The translations under genes were made by a program, and so were the position numbers. From Ricordea florida (Eukaryota > Cnidaria > Anthozoa > Corallimorpharia > Ricordeidae), in assembly GCA_949710005.1 (NCBI GenBank), contig OX453273.1, positions 9,894,246-9,958,245 of the forward strand: a DNA stretch of 64,000 nucleotides, read 5' to 3'. The number at the start of each line of letters is the position of its first letter. Position 1 is the first letter of the stretch. Under the pieces are notes generated by a model that was not told where the DNA came from, made no database searches, and saw only the letters and a list, made by a program, of their open reading frames with translations. Shown here piece after piece: positions 35,634 to 43,100 of this stretch.

Positions 35634-35649
35634 CTGGTCACACAATTAA

Positions 35650-36042
35650 TTAAAATAATTTACTAACCATATAACCCAATGCCAACATACCACCACCTAC
35701 ATATGCCATCTCCCCCATCTTTTGATTGCTACTAGGTCTATAATAATCAGAGAATTTTGGTTCATGTGTTTGACTATACAATTTCAAAGCTTCATCTGTA
35801 TTCGAAATATTTTGTGAAGCCTGGTGTTTAGCATCTTTCTTTTGAGAGTACCAATCAATGAGATTCTGTCTTTTTTCCTGGTATGTAGCATAATCTTTTT
35901 GATATTTTTCTATTGCCTTGTCGTGTCGTATTCGCTCTGAATCTGTTTTATCACCTGAGAGATATTTTGCAAGATATGAGCCACCAACGAAGGTAGTAGC
36001 ATTCAAAATAGCTCCACCAACCATCATTGCTATTGCTGCCAT
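35650..36042 (-). CDS. Small Polinton membrane protein, 130 aa
   Basis: Begins with a Gly/Ala-rich hydrophobic helix (MMVGGAILNATTFVGG), followed by a charged central helix (~residues 35-75, many Lys, Gln and Tyr) and a Tyr-rich linker. It ends with a second hydrophobic helix (MAYVGGGMLALGYMVSKLF). Both ends could insert in a membrane. I think similar proteins accompany other cnidarian Polintons, but this is memory only. No exact TTTAAA box; TTTAAT lies close to the ATG. Confidence 0.8.
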   Translation of the reverse strand: MAAIAMMVGGAILNATTFVGGSYLAKYLSGDKTDSERIRHDKAIEKYQKDYATYQEKRQNLIDWYSQKKDAKHQASQNISNTDEALKLYSQTHEPKFSDYYRPSSNQKMGEMAYVGGGMLALGYMVSKLF

Positions 36043-36048
36043 AAGTCT

Positions 36049-36267
36049 TTAATTTGGTAAAATCTTTTGATCCTCTAAATATGTTTTTAGGTACATACTA
36101 CCGGATAGGACAGCGACCCATTTAGCATAGTTTGTAATACTTGAGGATGGATCGTTTATGAATGATTCTTTCATAGCCTTTTTAGCTACATATCCAACTC
36201 CAGCGGCTAATCCGATAATGACGGCTGAATCAGTAACAGTTTTTACAAGTTTATTATCAGTTGACAT
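36049..36267 (-). CDS. Small Polinton membrane protein, 72 aa
   Basis: Two hydrophobic segments (AVIIGLAAGVGYVAKKA and WVAVLSGSMYL) separated by a short polar loop. The stop lies only 6 bp before the next gene's ATG. Function unknown; a membrane or virion component by context. Confidence 0.75.
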   Translation of the reverse strand: MSTDNKLVKTVTDSAVIIGLAAGVGYVAKKAMKESFINDPSSSITNYAKWVAVLSGSMYLKTYLEDQKILPN

Positions 36268-36293
36268 GATTTTTATTGAGGATATAGAAAACC

Positions 36294-36299
36294 TTTAAA
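36294..36299 (-). promoter_or_regulatory. TTTAAA box of the 72-aa gene
   Basis: CTAGTTTAAAGG on the minus strand, 26 nt before the ATG at 36267. Confidence 0.6.
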
Positions 36300-36308
36300 C
36301 TAGTTTCC

Positions 36309-36716
36309 TCAGAGCATTACTATTTTAGGAGTTGGTTGGGTAGGTTGGGTAGGAATATTTGAGGGTGGAACTTTAGTTGGAACGTGAGATAAATCAACTA
36401 TTCTGTTTTTGTAGTATCTCATAAACATGTCAACTGCAGTAAACCCTATTCCAACAATAGATAACACAGTAGTAAAAGATAGCTCTGGAATCCATGCTTT
36501 AGATTCGCTCTCTTCATTGGAATTTTCTTCCTGTTTAGTCTCCGATTGTTCCTTTTCACGTTTCATTTCCCTAGCTAATGCTTCTTTGGCTTTTTTGTTA
36601 TATTCTGCTAGTTTCTTACCGGCAGCAACCTTTTTAGGATCTTTCTCTTTCTTTTTTGGATCTTTCTTTTCAGGTATGGGATCCATTGTAATTTGTTCAA
36701 CAACTTCATCAGACAT
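36309..36716 (-). CDS. Lys-rich Polinton protein with one membrane segment
   Basis: 135 aa. Residues ~15-70 are strongly charged, with KKDPKKKEKDPKKV-type stretches, then Glu-rich. A single hydrophobic segment (TTVLSIVGIGFTAVDMFM) covers about residues 83-100, and the tail is Pro/Thr-rich. The basic half could bind DNA and the hydrophobic segment a membrane. Function unknown. TTTAAA lies 29 nt before the ATG. Confidence 0.8.
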   Translation of the reverse strand: MSDEVVEQITMDPIPEKKDPKKKEKDPKKVAAGKKLAEYNKKAKEALAREMKREKEQSETKQEENSNEESESKAWIPELSFTTVLSIVGIGFTAVDMFMRYYKNRIVDLSHVPTKVPPSNIPTQPTQPTPKIVML

Positions 36717-36745
36717 GATTATTTTATTTCACAAAGTAAAGAATC

Positions 36746-36751
36746 TTTAAA
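36746..36751 (-). promoter_or_regulatory. TTTAAA box of the 135-aa gene
   Basis: TGATTTAAAGATTC on the minus strand, 29 nt before the ATG at 36716. Confidence 0.6.
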
Positions 36752-37270
36752 TCAGTTGTGCTCAGTGACCTGCTCAGTTTTGTTAGAATCATCAGTATTT
36801 GTACTTGAAACTTCTTGTATTTTGTTGATTTTAATGTGCTTTACAACCTGAAATAGTCCGCTGGCAAGTGCTACTAATCTTCCACCTTTTAATGCTAAGA
36901 GACCTACAAAGTTTGTCAGTTCACGATTAACCAACTCATCATTCTTCAAGTCTTTACAAAGCGCTTCTATGTCATCCACAGGAACCATGTAAGAAATGAC
37001 ATGAGAAACTAATTGAAGAGATGAATCTACTAATCCACCACTAATTTTCTTACCTAATACTGTCTGATATCGATTATAATATTTTTCAACATCTTTTACC
37101 GTGAGTTTCTTTATATCACCGAGACTCATATCAACACCTAAATATTCCTTTGTAGTACCAAGAGATGCGAGAATAGCTAGTGATTCTTGTTTTATTTCAA
37201 TATCATCATTATATTTTACCACATCTTTTACCTCAGTCTTTTCTTCTATATAATCTTCAACTTCTGTCAT
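36752..37270 (-). CDS. Polinton helical protein, 172 aa, unknown
   Basis: The N-terminal ~25 residues are acidic, followed by predicted helices (SLGDIKKLTVKDVEKYYNR) and a hydrophobic helix near residues 122-145 (FVGLLALKGGRLVALASGLF). The C-terminus is polar. It lies directly downstream of the packaging ATPase gene, 31 nt after it, inside the virion block. No family recognised. Confidence 0.8.
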   Translation of the reverse strand: MTEVEDYIEEKTEVKDVVKYNDDIEIKQESLAILASLGTTKEYLGVDMSLGDIKKLTVKDVEKYYNRYQTVLGKKISGGLVDSSLQLVSHVISYMVPVDDIEALCKDLKNDELVNRELTNFVGLLALKGGRLVALASGLFQVVKHIKINKIQEVSSTNTDDSNKTEQVTEHN

Positions 37271-37300
37271 CTTGCAATTTTCTAATAAAACATAGATTCT

Positions 37301-37306
37301 TTTAAA
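37301..37306 (-). promoter_or_regulatory. TTTAAA box of the 172-aa gene
   Basis: TGATTTAAAAGAATC on the minus strand, 30 nt before the ATG at 37270; overlaps the ATPase stop codon. Confidence 0.55.
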
Positions 37307-37928
37307 TCACCGAAGGAATCTCTAAATAACATTGGAATGGATAACGTAAACATAAACAGAGTCTAGAATATTTTTCAGTTTTCAGCATTTCTACAAACTT
37401 TTTACATGTTTTAGAGTCTAAATCACCTCCATAATCTTCGAAAATCATCTTCATACCTTTCTGTGATGGATTATGGAATGTAACCACACAAGCGACATTT
37501 TCACGGAATGGTTTTGCAATGGATGTTAATTGCTGAGTGAGAACCCACACTGATAATCCATGATGCCTTCCAGAGAATGCTAAATCTATAAACTTGTTCG
37601 ATCGTTTCTTTAGATCTTTCGATACAGCACAATCGTCTAAAATTACTAGTGTATTTGTACCAGAGAACAAAGTTTGACAATCAGTTAATAACTCGTTAAT
37701 CTCATCGCTGTTACTAGCATCTGGTGATAATACTAAGAAACGTTTATCTCCGTGAGCAAATTTATGATAGGTTTTATTTTTAGAATAAGTTGGACATATG
37801 AGAATAATATATTCAAAAACTTTTTGGAATGGTCCCCTCAGTTGATCTGTGATATATTTTGTCTTTCCACAATTTGTTGGACCTGTTATAATGCAATGAA
37901 AAGGAATTTTATCTCGTAATTCTTCCAT
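37302..37928 (-). CDS. Genome-packaging ATPase (A32/FtsK-HerA type)
   Basis: 208 aa P-loop ATPase expected to drive DNA into the capsid. Walker A is GPTNCGKT at residues ~16-23. Walker B is TLVILDDC at ~93-100, ending in Asp-Asp. A downstream VWVLTQQ at ~128-134 fits the sensor Gln of this class. Length and motif order match the short A32-like ATPases of Polintons and related viruses. It sits next to the major capsid gene, 7 nt downstream of it, as expected for a morphogenesis module. No exact TTTAAA box precedes it, so it may be read from the capsid promoter. Confidence 0.93.
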   Translation of the reverse strand: MEELRDKIPFHCIITGPTNCGKTKYITDQLRGPFQKVFEYIILICPTYSKNKTYHKFAHGDKRFLVLSPDASNSDEINELLTDCQTLFSGTNTLVILDDCAVSKDLKKRSNKFIDLAFSGRHHGLSVWVLTQQLTSIAKPFRENVACVVTFHNPSQKGMKMIFEDYGGDLDSKTCKKFVEMLKTEKYSRLCLCLRYPFQCYLEIPSVI

Positions 37929-37935
37929 CTTTTAA

Positions 37936-39174
37936 CTAATACATAATTGATCTTAAGTTTGAATTCATGATCTCCATCAACGCGTCGGCTACCACAAACA
38001 TGTAACAGGTGATATTTCCTGATCCTCCAACTTCTCTTTTCATTTCAAGTTTTACTCCATCTCTTGTGTTGTTCAAGGCCAGCCCTCCTCCATGAATACT
38101 ATTGTCGGGGTGAGTTCTCAAGTCAATCCATATAGCAAACTTGTTAGCATAAAAATCATTTAGCTTGACACCCTCTCTACCGAAACGTTTCTTTACCGAA
38201 TCCCAGAAGTCTGACGGTTCCATTCCCTTGGAGTATAGACGGTTTGGTATACCGTCAACGTTAATCTTGATTGATGTAATATTCGGATTGACAAACCTTT
38301 CAGAATCTCTTGCTCCTCCACCGTATCCATCTGTGAACAAGCACAATATCCCAGTCATTGATCTCCTAGGTAGATTAATGTTCTCGTTTATGAAACTGTC
38401 ATTAGGTTTGGAGATGGTAAAAGTTTTGTGGAGAAGGACATTCTCGTAAAAGAATACTTTACCAACCTGATAAGCTGACTGAGCCTCATTAGCTAAGTAT
38501 TCACTTGAGATACAAGAATATTCCAACTCAAGGTTTGCGATTTTGTAAGTTGGAGTTTTGGTCGTGTCAGAATAAACAACAATATCATAAACTGGGGCCA
38601 GTGTAATCTCAAAGATTAGTGGATGAGGTAACGCCTTTGGATAAAAAACCCCATGATTGTTGAGAATAGGATGGTTTAGTGGGATACGGTACTTGGTGTT
38701 GTATACTGCTGCAAGAACCACTTCCTTATCTTTTCCTGAGGTTACCTTGTCACCCGCTTTTGTCCTAATCTTCCTTATGTTTTCAGAAGAAATACCTTGT
38801 TTTATTCCATCCTCACGATCTTCAGCTGTTAAGTATAAGTCATGGTAGGTTTGAAAGAGATCGTATCTTTGAGTATCCTGTAGTGTTTCTCCACCAAAAA
38901 GAACCCTGAGTCTGGATACAAGGTTACTGCCTACGTTATTCACAAGGGTGTTGTTAGCATGACCTTCAACAGTCAAGTCAAATAGTAGAGATACACTTCC
39001 TGGGACAATCACTACATTCTGAGAAAGTTTTGGAATATTTATATATAAGGTTTCTCCAGGACTAGCGGATGATGGATTTAGTGTAATTCGATTCAGTGAC
39101 GATTCCGCTTTCAAACCGAGAGGCTCTAGTGGAATCCTGTTTGGATTAATTTTTTCAGGTATAGCTTGTGACAT
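37936..39174 (-). CDS. Major capsid protein, probable double jelly-roll
   Basis: 412 aa with short alternating beta stretches throughout and few helices. Two halves each show jelly-roll-like spacing: ~20-230 with RIPLNHPILNNHG and PLIFEITLAP, and ~235-410 with LPRRSMTGILCLF and FAIWIDLRTHPDNS. The position next to the packaging ATPase and the block it heads support assignment as the Polinton major capsid protein. It is somewhat shorter than many Polinton capsid proteins. The start is the only ATG before the Pro-rich N-terminus, and TTTAAA lies 29 nt upstream. The call rests on context and strand pattern, not on a structural match. Confidence 0.78.
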   Translation of the reverse strand: MSQAIPEKINPNRIPLEPLGLKAESSLNRITLNPSSASPGETLYINIPKLSQNVVIVPGSVSLLFDLTVEGHANNTLVNNVGSNLVSRLRVLFGGETLQDTQRYDLFQTYHDLYLTAEDREDGIKQGISSENIRKIRTKAGDKVTSGKDKEVVLAAVYNTKYRIPLNHPILNNHGVFYPKALPHPLIFEITLAPVYDIVVYSDTTKTPTYKIANLELEYSCISSEYLANEAQSAYQVGKVFFYENVLLHKTFTISKPNDSFINENINLPRRSMTGILCLFTDGYGGGARDSERFVNPNITSIKINVDGIPNRLYSKGMEPSDFWDSVKKRFGREGVKLNDFYANKFAIWIDLRTHPDNSIHGGGLALNNTRDGVKLEMKREVGGSGNITCYMFVVADALMEIMNSNLRSIMY

Positions 39175-39203
39175 ATTTTATTTTAAGGATAGGTAGAATA
39201 TTC

Positions 39204-39209
39204 TTTAAA
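39204..39209. promoter_or_regulatory. TTTAAA box between capsid and integrase genes
   Basis: Palindromic TTTAAA in the 49-bp divergent spacer: 29 nt before the capsid ATG (minus) and 14 nt before the integrase ATG (plus). The flanking AATTTAAAGAAT fits the minus-strand consensus better. Confidence 0.6.
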
Positions 39210-39223
39210 TTAGTAACGAAAAC

Positions 39224-40198
39224 ATGTTATCAAAAATATACTATTCAACTTATGGATATTGGAAAGGGTATTCTGCCATTCCTAAATTAGCTGAAAAAGC
39301 AAAAGTTAGTGAAGATGAGGCTAAAAGATGGCTTGAGAAACAGGCGATGTGGCAAATCTATCTACCAGCTCCAAAATATATACCTAGGCCGCATTGGAAT
39401 GTGGAAAAACCGAATCAGATTCACCAAGCGGATTTATTATTTTTACCACATGATAGAGTAGGAAGAAAGACATATCGATATGCTCTGGTTGTGATTGATA
39501 TAGCTAGTCGATACAAAGATGCAGAACCATTAACATCAAAAGAAAGTCATGAGGTATCAAAACCCTTCAGTAATATTTACTCCAGAAAGTTAAAATATCC
39601 CAAAACATTAATTGTTGATCCTGGAAGAGAATTTATGGGAGATGTAACAAAACTTATGAACATACATAATGTAAACATCCAGAGAAGTGAAGCTGGAAAC
39701 CATAGAGCTCAAGCATTTGTTGAAAGAGCAAATAGAACATTATCAGAAAAACTATTTAGTCATCAATATGCTCAAGAAATGATTAGTGATGATAGGTCTA
39801 GAGTATGGGTGAAACGATTACCAGCTATTTTGAAAACTTTGAATAGTCAACCTACACGCCTTACTGGTAAAGAGCCTGAGAAAGCTATAAAACTGAAAGA
39901 GGTTGATATTGATCCTCCAAAGTATAAAAGAGTTGTTGGATATGATGAGGTTAGACTACCACCTGGTGTTAAAGTTAGATACTTACTCGCTCCGGGTGAA
40001 CTTGAGGGTGGTGAACGAAGACGAGCTACGGATCCCATTTGGAGTATTCAGGTTTATGATATATCACGTAGTGTGGTTTCATCTAATCAGCCAGTGTTGT
40101 ATCATTTACTAGATGGCCCGAGGCGTGGTTTTGTGAGGGAAGAACTTCAGGTTGTACCAGACGATACTGAGCTGCCGCCTAATTCTGTGATGAAATGA
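39224..40198 (+). CDS. Polinton integrase (retroviral type, DDE)
   Basis: 324 aa integrase that joins element ends to host DNA. The N-terminal ~60 residues form a helical region without a clear HHCC zinc motif. The catalytic core carries D70 (HQADLLFL), D132 (VDPGREFMG) and E167 (FVERANRTL), with 34 residues between the second and third, as in RNase H-fold integrases. The C-terminal ~80 residues end in a beta-rich module (VLYHLLDGPRRGFVREELQVVP) like the SH3/chromo-type tail of such enzymes. It diverges from the capsid gene and ends 1 bp from the polymerase stop. All catalytic residues are present, so the enzyme may be active. Confidence 0.95.
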   Translation: MLSKIYYSTYGYWKGYSAIPKLAEKAKVSEDEAKRWLEKQAMWQIYLPAPKYIPRPHWNVEKPNQIHQADLLFLPHDRVGRKTYRYALVVIDIASRYKDAEPLTSKESHEVSKPFSNIYSRKLKYPKTLIVDPGREFMGDVTKLMNIHNVNIQRSEAGNHRAQAFVERANRTLSEKLFSHQYAQEMISDDRSRVWVKRLPAILKTLNSQPTRLTGKEPEKAIKLKEVDIDPPKYKRVVGYDEVRLPPGVKVRYLLAPGELEGGERRRATDPIWSIQVYDISRSVVSSNQPVLYHLLDGPRRGFVREELQVVPDDTELPPNSVMK

Positions 40199-40199
40199 G

Positions 40200-43100
40200 C
40201 TAATACAAAGGCTCTGTGTGAATTCCGTCGTCTGCCACAATACGTTTATCGTAGTAGGCGCTCAATCCTAATTTATTTTGAGTGTATGTTACAATTTGAT
40301 TATTATTAACTCTAAAGCCGGTATTTTTTACTTTATCTATCACCCCGTTCAAAGCTTCGTAGTATCGATTCCATGTCATATCATTTTGCTTTCTGGAGGT
40401 TCCTTTGCAACTAAACTTTGTTTTTCTGTTCGGGTCTTCGGCGTAATAACATTTTGGTGCAAGAGCAATCATTCGGACCCCCTTAAACTCCAGCCTGAAC
40501 AGCCCGGGTGTCTTGTCGTGGTATTTTGAGGTTGATAGGAATTTTTCTTTCCCCCCACTAAAGTATTCTTTTTGTAGTTCAGGTTTTATAATCTTGTCAA
40601 AATTTTCATCTGAAAGAGCCATGTACATGCTATCGGTGTCCATCTGAATAAGTTCAAAATCACTTCGATCTACATATTTATCAAGGAAGTCGTGGTAAAA
40701 TTCCAACATTCGAAGTTTAGCTAATTGGTATACTGCGATACCACATTGATAAGGTCGATTTACGTTTACCTGACGTTTTCGTTCTTTTATTTCATATGTT
40801 TCATTGATGACTTCCAAATCTTCAAAGAAAGGACTTCTAAAAGCCTTATCAACCTCCTTCTCGTCTTTAGTATATCTTATTTTTGTGTGTCTTTCGAGAT
40901 CTTCGATCATTTTTCCATAGAATGAATTTCCTTTTAGTTTGTAAGTATCGCCCAGTTCTTTGCAACCTTCATACTTGGAATTCAGTTTTTCAATCAACAC
41001 TTGAAGGTCTTTGTTCTCTTCAATCAATGGGACTATGGAAGGGAATTGCTTCAATTCATTAATAATGGTGTCGACATCATCTCTCTTGTTGTCATTAACA
41101 GCTTTGCGTAACTTTGCGGTCATAACCTCGATATCACCATCTCTTCTAGCGCTACTGACTTCATCTGGGAACCATTTAAAAGGTCTTCCTGCTTCATATT
41201 TTAAAATCTTGTGTACAGCTGTTACCTCTAAACCATGATTAATATACCATTTCAGTAGGGGTGTATATAGCAGGATCTTATCCGCCCTTGTCACCCCAAG
41301 CAATTTTTTAGTACCTTTTAGAGTTTTTCTGCCAGTGTCTTTTTGGTATTGTTTCATATGTTCAGGTACTAGATCTTCTGGAATACTATCTACAACGAAC
41401 AACGGTGAAAACTCTTCAAATTTCTCTCTGAGATTGTTAGGGACATGGATATCCACTTGACAAAATCCGAAAAGGTTATTAGCGATAATGTCTTCACAAA
41501 ACTTTTTAACATATTCAGAATCTGTTGGCTTTAATGGCTCAATGAATTCCTCTTTACCACATGGCATTTCTTGACCCGAGCAATTTAGATATAAACTGTT
41601 CGCATCATAACCACTGACAGACTTACAAGTTTTTGGGTCTTTATATTTATGGGGGCGAATATTTGTCATATCTTTCTCTGCATAGCGTGTAAACACAATA
41701 CTAGGCCCTCCAACCATACCTGTTTTCAAGAGTTCATAAGCCTTGTTTTTAGGACATTCTGTACATTCTTTCCTTACCTTGGAGCACTCTTTACAATCCT
41801 TTTTACTACAAGTCTTAGCACATTTGTGAAAGCAAGGTTTACCTGGAGCATATAAGGCAGGCTCGTCTCTCTTATTCTTTTTTATGGCTTTATTAAGCAC
41901 ATACATCATTGAGATACCTGGGATAGATACAGCATCTTTTAATATATCAATTTCATCTGGGTAATATTGCTCCCGTGTCTTTTCTAAAGCTTCTACGAAA
42001 GGTACAACGTCAGCTAGGTTATACTCCCTCAACCAATCCATCATGGTAACACAACCCCTCTTTTGAAATTCGATCTTAAATTCTTCATATTCTTGATGTG
42101 TCACTGTGATTTTCTGATGGAGGCTTGAGTAAAAGTCTTTATATTCCACAGGGCCTACGTGAGAAAGCTTGTCATAACTATCCAACCATTCGTAAGGAAA
42201 GACAAGTTTTTGTGTTTTACAGTTGTTTGCTTTACACCACTTATCAAAAGAGAGTCCCGGGGCTAAGTAGGACATTGCATCTAAAAATTTAAAATGGTCA
42301 GTTGTCAGGAACATATATCTATTCTCTTTCTTCGCCACAAAAATCTCTCCAGCTTGCTCGGTCATGTGTTTTACAAAATGTTTTTTGATCATATTGATAT
42401 CATACTTGCCACTATTGAACCCTAAAACAGGAACTTGATTACTCCACTTTCTGTACTGCTCTAACACGTTCTTGGGAATAGAATCTTCATCAGGCAGCCG
42501 GTATTCTCTTCCAACTTTTTCGATAATGACTTTGCGTCGGTGTTCTAAATCTGTAATAAAGTCTTTGATAATCTCTTCAGGGTTTGAGTTTACAAGAAAG
42601 GTGGGTTCATTTGTAAAATTATCGGTGATAGCAACACTAACTGGAATATGTTTGTTACTGAAAGTTAGGTCGTCAGTCATCTGTTGAGAAAGTTTGGAGA
42701 GCGATGCTTCAAAATCGTAAACAATAAAATATGGGTATGGGGTAAATTTCTTTTCAAGTATCATATCACTTAATTCAGGTTTTTCATGCTCCCAAACCGA
42801 TACAACATTATACCCCAAGTCTTTGATCATCTTTTCCATTTTGAGAGTTTCATTGTATCTCTTTTCATCGTAACTTGAACAGCGGCAGCCGTGCCATTTA
42901 CACCCATAGAATTGAAAAACTGTCTTAGTCTCAGGCTCGTATCCATCAACCAAAATCTCCTTTTTACCGCTCTTCACACACCGCTCACCCCCACGCCCAC
43001 AGAGAGCGTGATGAATGTGTTTTCCCATATGTCTAGCCTGTTCTTCGATCCATCGACACCCTGAGTAACTAAATTGGGTATTACCTCCATAAAACACCTT

